Positions 55,426 to 63,721 of a stretch of 64,000 bases of DNA are shown here, in pieces. Origin of the DNA: Aquabacter sediminis (GTDB lineage Bacteria; Pseudomonadota; Alphaproteobacteria; Rhizobiales; Xanthobacteraceae); the NCBI RefSeq assembly GCF_028863665.1, contig NZ_JARBFX010000004.1, positions 310,001 through 374,000 of the forward strand, written 5' to 3'. The translations under genes and the position numbers were made by a program. Under the pieces are notes generated by a model, which was given only the letters and a program-made list of their open reading frames with translations, did not search any database and was not told the DNA's origin. Every line of letters begins with the position of its first letter. Within the stretch, counting starts at the first letter, position 1.

Positions 55426-57046
55426 GAGCCTGTTCCCGCACGTCTTGAACCAATTGCCCTGCCGGATTAACCGCATTCGTGCCGGCGCGCAATGTGAGCG
55501 CCAGGCGATGCAGCAGCCAGACGGCCCGCTCGAACAGGCCGGTGGCGTGCTGGAGCGCCGCGAGGTCGGAGCCGGAGGCCGTCATGGATGTGGCGATAGC
55601 CCGCCGGTGGCGCTCCATCAGGGCGCTGCGGTCGCCGGTGAGGGCACTGAGCGTCTCCAGATCCTCAGCATCTTCCGCATCCACCAGCGCCAGGACCAGG
55701 GTGCGCAAGGATTCGGAGAGATTGAAGGCGAGCGCGGGCACGGTGCCGAAGCGGTCGATGATGTCGGACAGTTCCTCCAGCGTCATGCGCAGGTCTCGCA
55801 TCAGCGCCAACTCGCCCCGGATCCGCAGCGCGAAGTCGAGGTCCTGCGGCGCAAGCCCGCGATGCAGCAGGTCGCTGATGAACAATTCGGTCTCGGAGGA
55901 AACCATGTTTGCGCCGCGGGAGATGGCCGCCCGGTGGGCCCGGTCGGTCTTGGCCCCCTGATCGAGATCGGGGATGAGGTCGGGCAGATGGCGCTGGAGG
56001 TGATGCGCTTCCCGTGCCGCCAACTCGATGGCGCTGGAGGGATCTTCGAGGGCCGCCGCATGAATATAGGTCGGCCGGGAGACATTATCCTCGTGGGTGG
56101 GCGGGCTGATCCGGGCCGCAAGGCGCGCGGTCCAATCCGGCGCGAGCGAGACCACCCCCGCCCCCAGCACTTGGAGGATCAGGAACTGGACGGAAATGGC
56201 CACCGAATCCTGCCCGTCCACCAACGTCCGCGCGGCCATGGGAAGATCGATGCCGAAGCCGTATTGCGCGATGAACCACGCGAGGCCGAACAGGGCGGTG
56301 CCCGACACCTTCACCAGGACATGCACGTAGCACAATTGCTTGCCTGTCCCGGCAAGCCCCGCCGTGGTCCACAAGGTGGCAAGGCCCGATCCCACATTGG
56401 CCCCGAGCACCACGATGACGGCATCATCAAAGGTCAGGAGGCCGGTCTGCACCAGCGGCAGCACCAGGATGGCGGCTGTGGACGAGGACTGGGTGATGAG
56501 GGCCACCACCATGCCCAGAATGATGCCGGTGATGGGATTGATGTAATCCGCAATGACCGCCGAGAACTCCGCCAGCGGCAATCCCTTGGGCGCGGTCTTG
56601 ATGAAATCGAGGCCCATGAAGAGCAGTGCGAGGCCCAGAAGGACTCCGAGCCATTCCCGCATCCGCGGCTCGCGATCCAGCTTGAACTGGTAGCCCATGC
56701 CGATCAGCGCGAGAAGATAGAGCACCGCGAGGCGGACATTGATGGCGGCCAGGAACACCAGCACCGACGTGCCCACATTGGCGCCCGCCACCACTGAGAC
56801 GGCTTCGCGGGTGGTCAGGAAGGCGCTGCGCACCAGGTTCGCGGTAATCAGGGTTACCGCGTTGGAGGACTGGATGACGGCGCCGGCCAAGGTGCCGCAA
56901 GCCAATCCGACCGGAATAGAACTGGTGGCGGTCTTGAGCAGCGCCTTGATGCGGTGGCCCAGGGCCGCCTGGAGGTGCGAACCGACGAGCTTGAGGCCGA
57001 TGAACAGCAGGCCAAGGCCCGCCAGGAGTTCCGCCAGGATCAGCAT
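55415..57046 (-). CDS. Na/Pi-cotransporter family protein
   Basis: 543 residues. Two inverted membrane repeats carry the sodium-phosphate hallmarks AVIQSSNAVTLI (about 57) and ALITQSSSTAAIL (about 193); a cytosolic PhoU-like helical domain follows from about 335 (HAAALEDPSSAIELAAREAHHL). Such proteins (NptA/YjbB) export or import phosphate. Here it is embedded between the RsbW-like and STAS genes, which hints that phosphate flux and partner switching are connected. Confidence 0.88.
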   Translation of the reverse strand: MLILAELLAGLGLLFIGLKLVGSHLQAALGHRIKALLKTATSSIPVGLACGTLAGAVIQSSNAVTLITANLVRSAFLTTREAVSVVAGANVGTSVLVFLAAINVRLAVLYLLALIGMGYQFKLDREPRMREWLGVLLGLALLFMGLDFIKTAPKGLPLAEFSAVIADYINPITGIILGMVVALITQSSSTAAILVLPLVQTGLLTFDDAVIVVLGANVGSGLATLWTTAGLAGTGKQLCYVHVLVKVSGTALFGLAWFIAQYGFGIDLPMAARTLVDGQDSVAISVQFLILQVLGAGVVSLAPDWTARLAARISPPTHEDNVSRPTYIHAAALEDPSSAIELAAREAHHLQRHLPDLIPDLDQGAKTDRAHRAAISRGANMVSSETELFISDLLHRGLAPQDLDFALRIRGELALMRDLRMTLEELSDIIDRFGTVPALAFNLSESLRTLVLALVDAEDAEDLETLSALTGDRSALMERHRRAIATSMTASGSDLAALQHATGLFERAVWLLHRLALTLRAGTNAVNPAGQLVQDVREQAHAD

Positions 57047-57074
57047 GAAGGCGCAACCCGGTTCGGGCAGCGGC

Positions 57075-57128
57075 TAGAGCATTTCCGAGCGAAGCGGGAC
57101 CCGGTTCGCGTGAAGGAAAAGCGTGACA
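57075..57128. repeat. RIME-like intergenic palindromic repeat
   Basis: The sequence TAGAGCATTTCCGAGCGAA, then GGACCCGGTTCGCGTGAAGGA, matches the well-known interspersed element of Rhizobiales (AGAGCATTTCC...GGTTCGCGTGAA type) and is imperfectly self-complementary. It lies between the RsbW-like and Na/Pi genes and may mark a transcript boundary. Confidence 0.7.
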
Positions 57129-57142
57129 ACAAAGAGATAGAG

Positions 57143-57173
57143 CCCTTCAGGGAGGCCATGAAAAGCTGAAGGG
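57143..57173 (-). terminator. Hairpin after the RsbW-like gene
   Basis: Arms CCCTTCAG (57143-57150) and CTGAAGGG (57166-57173) with a 15-base loop, 2 bases beyond the RsbW-like stop. T-rich sequence follows only weakly, so it may attenuate rather than terminate. Confidence 0.4.
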
Positions 57174-57175
57174 TG

Positions 57176-57622
57176 CTAGGCAGCCTTGGTGCTGGCAACC
57201 AGAAGCAGATGGTTTTCGTCGCCCTTGCGCTCATAGCTGATGGCCTCGAGGAAGTGCCGCATGAGGCGGACGCCATGACCACCGATTTCTGCGTCCTCGA
57301 CACTCTCCGCCATGTCCGGAGAGACGACGGCGGTGGGATCGAACGCCACGCCGTTGTCGATGATCCGAACCAGGAAACGACGATCATCCAGCTTCTGGTA
57401 TTCGAGCCGTATGACAGCGCGGTGACTATGATCTGGAAAGCCGTGATCGATGACGTTCGCCAAAGCCTCCTCAACGCTGAGCTGCAGCCCGAACAGGACG
57501 TTCATCGGCAGGTCGTCGCGTTCGGCGAGCGTCTCCAGCCACTCGCTCACCTTGGGAATCTCCTCCACGTCCGCAGTGATGGGCAACGTGTCGGTGGGGA
57601 GCTGCGAACCGCTGACCATCAT
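57176..57622 (-). CDS. RsbW-like ATP-binding anti-sigma/kinase protein
   Basis: 148 residues from ATG at 57622, overlapping the stop of the GNAT gene. GHKL ATPase boxes: N-box LSVEEALANVIDHGF, G1-type IIDNGVAFDP, and G2-type GGHGVRLMRHFLEAISYE. This is the short stand-alone HATPase_c form of RsbW/SpoIIAB, which phosphorylates a STAS protein and holds a partner regulator. The STAS protein of this operon is its likely partner. The released target (sigma factor or other) is not in the window. Confidence 0.85.
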   Translation of the reverse strand: MMVSGSQLPTDTLPITADVEEIPKVSEWLETLAERDDLPMNVLFGLQLSVEEALANVIDHGFPDHSHRAVIRLEYQKLDDRRFLVRIIDNGVAFDPTAVVSPDMAESVEDAEIGGHGVRLMRHFLEAISYERKGDENHLLLVASTKAA

Positions 57623-58317
57623 GGATGCCGACCGATCGGGGGCGCGAACAGGATGCCCGGCAAGCCGGAGGGCAGGCGGGTGCGTGCAAAGCCGTGCCAT
57701 CCCTTCTCGAACAAGGCAAGCTGCGCTGCAATATCGGTTGGGTCCACCGAAATCGCCTGCTCGCTGTCATGAAGACTGTGGTCGCGCACCATCAGGTAGC
57801 GCGCGTAGCCGCCATAGCGGCGGACGAGGCCATGGATGGGGAAGCCTTCCGCCAGCAGGCTGGCCCAGCTCGGCGTGTTGATGGGGGCAGCGGTGGAGAA
57901 CAGCAGCATGGCGCGGGGCGCCATGGCGACGCGCGCCGCGATGGTGGCGCGCTGAAGCCCGCGCCCGCGAAAGGCCGGGGCCACGGAGGCGCCCGCCAAG
58001 CGCCCGGTGGCGGTGCCGGGGGCGACGTTCAGGTCCATCTCCCAATTGTCCTTGGGCGCATGCTCGTGCTGGAGGATGCCGTAGGCAACCAGGCAATGCT
58101 CGGCGTCTGCCTGGGTTTGGTCGAAACCGCCGATCACGCGGCCGCGTCCCGCCAGGATGCTTTCGAAATAGGAGCGGCTCTCCGGCTTGACGATGTCGGG
58201 CCGCACCACCGGACCCACGGCCAGGCGATGCAGCGCTTCCACGGCCTCGATGTCGTCCGGACCCAGCTCGCGCCAGTGCAGGGCACTGTCCGCCGTCTCC
58301 ACCAGCGCCGCCCGCAT
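57619..58317 (-). CDS. GNAT-family acetyltransferase
   Basis: 232 residues. The acetyl-CoA-binding A-motif is VAPAFRGRGLQRATIAARVA (about 112-131), preceded by GRLAGASV. The C-terminus INTPSWASLLAEGFPIHGLVRRYGG is typical of GNATs. Start overlaps the binding-protein stop (TGATG) and its stop overlaps the RsbW-like start (ATGA), so it is tightly co-translated. Target unknown; protein acetylation or small-molecule acetylation are both possible. Confidence 0.82.
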   Translation of the reverse strand: MRAALVETADSALHWRELGPDDIEAVEALHRLAVGPVVRPDIVKPESRSYFESILAGRGRVIGGFDQTQADAEHCLVAYGILQHEHAPKDNWEMDLNVAPGTATGRLAGASVAPAFRGRGLQRATIAARVAMAPRAMLLFSTAAPINTPSWASLLAEGFPIHGLVRRYGGYARYLMVRDHSLHDSEQAISVDPTDIAAQLALFEKGWHGFARTRLPSGLPGILFAPPIGRHP

Positions 58318-59354
58318 CAGGCGATCACCTCGGCATAGTTGAGCATCACGATGGGCGGATAGACGCTGAGGCGCTTTGCGACCTTCATGTTGATGATCAG
58401 GGCGAAGCGCTTCAGCGTCTCGATGGGAATGTCCTTGGGCGCCCTCTTTTCCACCAGGATCTGCACCGCCTTGGAAGCGGCCAGCTGCCCGACCGAATAA
58501 TAGCGCGAGACGAGGCCCACCAGGCCGTCGCCTTCGCGCAGGAAGAACTCGGTGGAACCGAACGTGGGCAGTCCCACGTCGATGGCCACCGGCGCGATCC
58601 GATTGAAGATTGTTGCAAGGAAGGTATCGGGCGGCAAATAGAGCCAGTCCGCGCCCTTGTTGCGCATGTCCCGCACGAACTGCTCGACGCCATCCCCGGT
58701 GGGGCGCGAGCCGGCCATGTTAAGCGGCTGGGCGAACAGCTCGGCGCCGATGCTGTCGCAGAAGGCCTTCATCTCGTTGACGATGACCACCGAGTTGCTC
58801 TCGTTGGGCGAATAGATGACGCCCACCTTGGAGAACGACTTGTAGGTCTGCATCGCGCGCATCTGCACGTCGGTCGGCACCACATGGACGGCGCCCGTCA
58901 CATTGCGCCCGGAAGACGCGACGGAGGGCGCAATCTTTGTGGGCACGGGCGCCGCCACCAGGGCGAACACCACGGGAATGTCGTGCACGAAGCTGGAGCC
59001 GTCGGCGGCATCATAGGGGCCGGCCACGGCCAGGGTGTTGGGCGTGCCGTAGGTATAGATGAGGTCGGGCTTAAAGGTAGGCAGCGTCTCCGCGAGAATC
59101 CCCTTCACGCGGGAAGCGTCGCGCTCCACGTCGCGGGTGAGGAAGTCCGCCTTCACCCCCGCGGCCTCGAAGAAATAGCGGAAGCCCCGCTCCACGTCTG
59201 TCTCGCCGCGGAAGGTGAGCATCAGGATGCGGAAGGAGGGATCCCCGGAGCTCGAGGCGCCCGAGGTCTGGGCCGTGGCCCGTGAGATCCCGCCCAGCGC
59301 GCCTGCGGCGCCCGCGCCAAGGCCCAGCGAAAGGAGCGAACGCCGATCGATCAC
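58317..59354 (-). CDS. ABC-type substrate-binding protein (PF04392 family)
   Basis: 345 residues from GTG at 59354 (GTGA overlap with the MFS stop). MIDRRSLLSLGLGAGAAG is a twin-arginine-like export signal, so Tat export is possible. The mature part, FRILMLTFRGETDVERGFRYFF and LIYTYGTPNTLAVAGP, is of the ABC_sub_bind family (often annotated for amino acids or purine-like ligands). No ABC permease or ATPase accompanies it. In this setting it may present ligand to the membrane sensors rather than to a transporter. Confidence 0.82.
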   Translation of the reverse strand: MIDRRSLLSLGLGAGAAGALGGISRATAQTSGASSSGDPSFRILMLTFRGETDVERGFRYFFEAAGVKADFLTRDVERDASRVKGILAETLPTFKPDLIYTYGTPNTLAVAGPYDAADGSSFVHDIPVVFALVAAPVPTKIAPSVASSGRNVTGAVHVVPTDVQMRAMQTYKSFSKVGVIYSPNESNSVVIVNEMKAFCDSIGAELFAQPLNMAGSRPTGDGVEQFVRDMRNKGADWLYLPPDTFLATIFNRIAPVAIDVGLPTFGSTEFFLREGDGLVGLVSRYYSVGQLAASKAVQILVEKRAPKDIPIETLKRFALIINMKVAKRLSVYPPIVMLNYAEVIA

Positions 59355-61342
59355 AACGGACTACCTTCTGGTGATACGTCTTGCGGGCCGCTGGCCGCGC
59401 CGGTCCGGGACCGGGTCTGGCGACCGGACAGAGCAAAGACGAGCGCCCCCGACATCACGAATACCCCGATCAGCGCCGTTGCGGAAGCAAATCCCGCCAC
59501 CGCCAGCAGGAAACCGGCCGCCGCCGGCCCCGCCGCATTGCCGCTGCGCTCGATGAGGCGGAACAGGCCGAGCACGCCCGCCGATCCGCCGCCGGGCATA
59601 TGGCGGGCACTGTCCGCCACCAGGGCCGATTGCGGCGCGATGGACATGGCCTGGCCGAGCCCCAGCAGCGCGAGCACCGCCGCCACAGTCAGCGGCGAAG
59701 TGCCCAGCAGCAGGAGGAGCGTGCCCGCCCCGGCCACCAGTCCGCCCATGGCGACGAAGCCCGCGCGGGCATCGAGCCGCTCCGCGAGCGCCGCGAAGAT
59801 CGGCACGGCGAACACCATGAGGATGGGATAGATCATCTGCAGCCGTCCCACGGCCGCCGAGCTGTAGCCTTGCCGCTGCAACTCCACTGGCACCAGGTAG
59901 AAGCAGACCGCCACCAGCAGGAACTTGGCGGGCAGCGCGCACCCGAACAGCAGCGGGGCGAGGCGCGGGGCGCGAAAGGCGGCTGCGAGGTCCGCCAGTC
60001 CGACGCCGGCCGCATCCTTGCGCGGCTCCGAGCGCGGCAAGGTGAAGAAAGCGACCAGAAGGGCGATGGCGGCCAGCAGCGCAGAGGCCATGAGCGCCGC
60101 ATGGCCGCCCAGGCGGTCGGCGATCACCCCTCCTATGGGGGGGCCACACAGGCCCGCGACCATGATGGCCCGCACGAACATGGCGAGGCCCGCCGTGCGC
60201 TCGGCGGGGCGGGAATGGTCGATCACATGCCCCTGCGCCGACACGAAGACGAGAGCATAGCCGATGGCGGAGGCCAGGCGCGTCGCCAGGAAGACGTAAT
60301 AATTCTCCGCCAGTCCCGACGCCGCATAGGCGCAGGCGGCGATCACCGCGCCCAGCACGAAGCCGCGCCGCCGGCCGAGGCGCTCGGAGGCGACCGCGAA
60401 CGGCAATTGGCACAGGGCCACGCCTGCCATAAAGACCACGATGGGCAAGGACACGGCCACATCCAGCTTCAGGCTGGAATCGGGCGGGATCATCCCTTGC
60501 ACCAGGCGGGGGAGGAAAGGGCGGGTCAGCTCCTCCGCCATCATGAACAGGAACAGGGCCGGGCGGATGACGGTGGCGGCGTGGTTCTCACCGGGGTGGA
60601 CGATGCCGAGGCCGGTGCGCGCGGCCATGGCGTCGAGCGCGGCGACCGCCTCTTCATCGCCCCGGCGAACCGCTTCGGCGCGGGCGCGGGCATGCCGCTG
60701 GTGCAGGAGCTGAACCTCCCGGTCGATGGGTCCGACCAATGGCGCGGAAGCATCCTGGCGCGCCTCATGCAGCCAGAGCCGGCCACGTGCCAGGGCGCGC
60801 ACCCGCGCCTCGATGGCGGAGAGCGCCTCGACACCCCGGCTGCCCACCACCAGGGCCACCAGTTCCAGCGCCACCAGAAGGGAGACGATGCCGATAAAGG
60901 CCACGTCCACGAGAACGGCGTTCACGCGCTGGGCCACGACGCCCGGATCGATGGTGATGGCGAGGGTGCCGAGCGGGGCTCCGGTGGTCGCCGTGATGGC
61001 GGCCAGCACGCGGGGCGGGTCCTGCGTGTCAGGAGGTGCGCCGGACGCTCCCACCAGATGGCCGCCGATGGCGGTCAGGCGGATATCCGCCAGTTCGGGA
61101 TTTCGCGTGCGTAGGTCGTCGAAATAGGCCTGCACCCCCACCAACTGGTCGATGGGAATGCCGGCGCGCAAGGCGCTTTCCACCAAGGCGGCCGCGGATC
61201 GGCTCACCGACTCGGCCTTTTCCGTAATGGCAGGCACGATCGTGCGTGATGCGGCCTGTTGCGCGCCCCAGCCGATGACGGCAAGGGCGGCGCACAGCAC
61301 CACGGAAATGGCGATGGAAATGCCGGCCCGGAGCCCGATCAT
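59351..61342 (-). CDS. MFS transporter fused to an N-terminal periplasmic sensor module
   Basis: 663 residues from ATG at 61342, overlapping the upstream sensor gene by ATGA. Residues 8-28 membrane helix, 29-145 periplasmic domain with GIPIDQLVGVQAYFDD (61-76), 145-168 second helix, 169-254 cytosolic linker, then a 12-helix MFS domain from 255 with the loop motif ASERLGRRRGFVLGA near 330. The sensor part is paralogous to neighbouring stand-alone proteins. Coupling of ligand sensing to transport is inferred; the substrate is unknown. A joint frame without stops shows it is a real fusion, not two genes. Confidence 0.82.
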   Translation of the reverse strand: MIGLRAGISIAISVVLCAALAVIGWGAQQAASRTIVPAITEKAESVSRSAAALVESALRAGIPIDQLVGVQAYFDDLRTRNPELADIRLTAIGGHLVGASGAPPDTQDPPRVLAAITATTGAPLGTLAITIDPGVVAQRVNAVLVDVAFIGIVSLLVALELVALVVGSRGVEALSAIEARVRALARGRLWLHEARQDASAPLVGPIDREVQLLHQRHARARAEAVRRGDEEAVAALDAMAARTGLGIVHPGENHAATVIRPALFLFMMAEELTRPFLPRLVQGMIPPDSSLKLDVAVSLPIVVFMAGVALCQLPFAVASERLGRRRGFVLGAVIAACAYAASGLAENYYVFLATRLASAIGYALVFVSAQGHVIDHSRPAERTAGLAMFVRAIMVAGLCGPPIGGVIADRLGGHAALMASALLAAIALLVAFFTLPRSEPRKDAAGVGLADLAAAFRAPRLAPLLFGCALPAKFLLVAVCFYLVPVELQRQGYSSAAVGRLQMIYPILMVFAVPIFAALAERLDARAGFVAMGGLVAGAGTLLLLLGTSPLTVAAVLALLGLGQAMSIAPQSALVADSARHMPGGGSAGVLGLFRLIERSGNAAGPAAAGFLLAVAGFASATALIGVFVMSGALVFALSGRQTRSRTGAASGPQDVSPEGSPL

Positions 61343-61992
61343 GACCGAGAGGCCTCCGGCGTGACGAGAGCGGCATGGGCGGCATCGGCGGCGGCGCGCG
61401 CCGAGAGGGCGGCCGGCGGCCAGGAGCCGGGATCCCAGGCCCGGCGCACCGCCCGCTTCAGCCCAAAGGCCAAGAGGAGGCCGATCAGCAACGTGGCAAT
61501 CCCCGCCCCTGCCAAGGTCGGAATGGCAATGCGCCACAGATCCTCTGAGAGCGCTTTCGCCCCTGCCTCCAGAGCGTGCGGGTCATAGCGCACGACAACC
61601 TGTCCGATCAGCGCCGCCAGATCGTTCTCGATGCCGGCGGATACCGAATCAGTCGGTCTCCGGGGCTCCGAGGTGCCCACCCGGTCAGCCGCGCTGCTGA
61701 ACAGCACCTGACCTTTGCGGTCCACCACGTCAATGGAGCGAATCACGGCGTCGAGGCGCTGCTCGCGGCGCAGCACGGCGGTCAGGGTCTCCTGGGTGGG
61801 CAGGGCGATGCCCAGCGCCTCCGCCACCTGCGCCGTCTGGGCGATGCGCTCCGCCGTGATGGCAAAGCGCGCCTCCACTGCCTGACGATGGGCATTCTGC
61901 AGCGTGATGAAGGAGAAGTAGGCACCGAACGCCACGCAAACCGCCGCGATCAGAGCAAACAGCGTAATCAGGCCCACGGTCGTACGGGTCAT
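61339..61992 (-). CDS. Two-helix membrane protein with periplasmic sensor module
   Basis: 217 residues. Helices at about 8-28 and 153-175 (IPTLAGAGIATLLIGLLLAFGL) frame a periplasmic domain of about 120 residues. GIALPTQETLTAVLRREQ starts at residue 61, the same place as the related module in the MFS fusion, and IRSIDVVDRKGQVLFSS follows. The cytosolic tail is short (about 40 residues) and has no enzyme domain, so it must act through a partner. First gene of the seven-gene minus-strand operon. Confidence 0.72.
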   Translation of the reverse strand: MTRTTVGLITLFALIAAVCVAFGAYFSFITLQNAHRQAVEARFAITAERIAQTAQVAEALGIALPTQETLTAVLRREQRLDAVIRSIDVVDRKGQVLFSSAADRVGTSEPRRPTDSVSAGIENDLAALIGQVVVRYDPHALEAGAKALSEDLWRIAIPTLAGAGIATLLIGLLLAFGLKRAVRRAWDPGSWPPAALSARAAADAAHAALVTPEASRS

Positions 61993-62157
61993 GACGGCTC
62001 GCTGGGTGACGTCGCCGCGCGTTCGTCAGGCGGCTCGAGAGGGCAGGGAAGCGTATCAACGCGTTCGGTATTTTCGATTCTGCTCAGTTTGGGTCTGGTT
62101 TGCAACGGCCCGGGGGGGTAACGTCCCGCGCGCTACACAAAACAGCATTTGTTCTTC
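61993..62157. promoter_or_regulatory. Divergent promoter region of the sensor locus
   Basis: 165 bases separate the two start codons of the divergent sensor operons. The part 62060-62160 is less GC-rich (TATTTTCGATTCTG; CTACACAAAACAGC) and should contain both promoters. No palindrome is obvious except a G-run at 62111-62118. Confidence 0.45.
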
Positions 62158-62904
62158 ATGGCGTTTGTCAGTCGGCTCGTCTTAGTGACCTTTTTGACGC
62201 TCCTCGTCGCGCTGGTGACGGTGGCTGGCGCAGCCTATTTTGCGGGCAGCAAGGTGGGCGAGGAAATCGAGACGGCCCGTGTCTCCCATCTCCTCGGCAC
62301 GCTGCGCAGCGCCACGGAGGCAAACCTGTCCATTGGCCTTACGTTGGACCAGGTGTCGCTGCTGCAATCGCGCATTGAGCGGGAGAAGGTGAACGATCCT
62401 TCCATCGTGGCCATCGACATCTTTAGCGCGCAAGGGCGGTTCATCTATTCCACCGATCGGGGGACCATCGGTGAGGCGGTGGATAAGTCCTGGCTGGCAA
62501 GGCTGAAACAGGATGGCATCTGGCACCTGGAGGGACGGCGGGAGACGATTTTCGGCACCCACTTCGATGGCGATCTGGGGCTGGCGGGGGGCATTGCGGT
62601 TACGGTTTCCGATTCCACCCGGGTCCAGCGGGTACAGACCCTCGGGTTTGCATTGGCGACCCATTCCGCCCTCATCACCGCAGCCGCTTGCCTGGTGGGC
62701 GTGCTGGCGGCCATGAGCTGCGCCTATGTGATGACCCGTCCCTTCGCCCGCGTTGCCCGAATCCTGCGGGGGGAGGACATACGCCCCCATCGCGGCTGGC
62801 GGCTGGAGGCCCTGGCCCTGCGAACCCGCAAGGTCTGGGAGAAGGCGGACGCGCGTGCGGAAAGCGGCATGCGGGAATTGCAGGAGCTGGACGATGCGCA
62901 CTGA
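62158..62904 (+). CDS. Two-helix membrane sensor protein, related module
   Basis: 248 residues from ATG at 62158; TTG at 62149 is possible and no clear ribosome site is seen. Helices at 7-27 and about 165-190 surround a periplasmic domain with IGLTLDQVSLLQSRIERE (59-76) and IVAIDIFSAQGRFIYSTD (83-100), matching the minus-strand sensor. A cytosolic HAMP-like stretch follows (MTRPFARVARILRGED). No output domain. Divergent from its paralogue at 61.3-62.0 kb. Confidence 0.72.
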   Translation: MAFVSRLVLVTFLTLLVALVTVAGAAYFAGSKVGEEIETARVSHLLGTLRSATEANLSIGLTLDQVSLLQSRIEREKVNDPSIVAIDIFSAQGRFIYSTDRGTIGEAVDKSWLARLKQDGIWHLEGRRETIFGTHFDGDLGLAGGIAVTVSDSTRVQRVQTLGFALATHSALITAAACLVGVLAAMSCAYVMTRPFARVARILRGEDIRPHRGWRLEALALRTRKVWEKADARAESGMRELQELDDAH

Positions 62905-63721
62905 CCCGCAATCGCCCCCCACGGGCCGCGATCGCCTCACCTGTGCCGTGTTCGTTTTCCTGGTCACGCTCCTGGTGGGCGGGATGGCCGCTGCCCTGAT
63001 CGTGACGAGCTTCCGTCAGCGGGTCGAGAATGAGGCTCGGCGGGATGCCACGCTGATCGGCACCACAGTCGCCCGGGCTTTGGCGTCCCAGTTCGAGAAG
63101 GCGGCGCGATACGGAATTCCCCTGAAGCTGCTGCCCGGCGTGGAAGCCTATCTGGACGAGACCCTCTCGCGCACACCCGGCCTGACACGCATCGTCCTGC
63201 GCGGGCCTGACGGGCGGGAATTGAGGAGCGCCGTCGGCCCTGGTGTTGGCACGGACACCGTTTCCATGCCCATTCAGGTGGATGCCATTCAGATGGGACA
63301 GGTGGACGTGGTGACCACCCCCACCACGCTCTCATACGCCTTCGCCGATCTTAACCGCGATGCTGTCCTTGCTGTGCTGGCGTGCGCCATCGTGGGGGCG
63401 GGCGTCGCGGCGGTCTTCGCGGGCGCCAGCCTTGCCCGCTCCCGTTCTCGGCTTGTCGCCATGCTGGGTAAGACCGCGTCAGGGGATTATGACCTTGGTC
63501 CGCCCCCCGCGATTTTCAGTTTCGGGGCTGTGGGGGCCGCCTTCCTCGCCTTGCGCGCCGGGGCCCGGCGTATCCTGGAGCGGCAGGCCTCGGTGCAGGC
63601 CTACGCGGAAGAAATCCTGACCGTTGATTTCGATGGCCGGCTGCGCCCCGAGGTGGAGCGGGTGCGACGCAAGGTGCTCGCGCGGCCGGATGCCAAGAGT
63701 GAAACGCCGGGAGGCGTGTGA
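62894..63721 (+). CDS. Two-helix membrane sensor protein, MFS-fusion-like module
   Basis: 275 residues from ATG at 62894 with GGAG seven bases upstream; it overlaps the previous gene by 11 bases. Helices at about 17-39 and 160-185 frame a periplasmic domain with GIPLKLLPGVEAYLDE (74-89) and LTRIVLRGPDGRELRS, clearly paralogous to the module fused to the MFS transporter. The cytosolic part (about 90 residues) has no recognised enzyme domain. Confidence 0.72.
   Translation: MRTDPQSPPTGRDRLTCAVFVFLVTLLVGGMAAALIVTSFRQRVENEARRDATLIGTTVARALASQFEKAARYGIPLKLLPGVEAYLDETLSRTPGLTRIVLRGPDGRELRSAVGPGVGTDTVSMPIQVDAIQMGQVDVVTTPTTLSYAFADLNRDAVLAVLACAIVGAGVAAVFAGASLARSRSRLVAMLGKTASGDYDLGPPPAIFSFGAVGAAFLALRAGARRILERQASVQAYAEEILTVDFDGRLRPEVERVRRKVLARPDAKSETPGGV

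Noticed and set aside
59381-61114. A plus-strand open frame of 577 codons
   Set aside because: Antisense to the MFS fusion; very rich in His, Gly and Arg and has no membrane or domain pattern.
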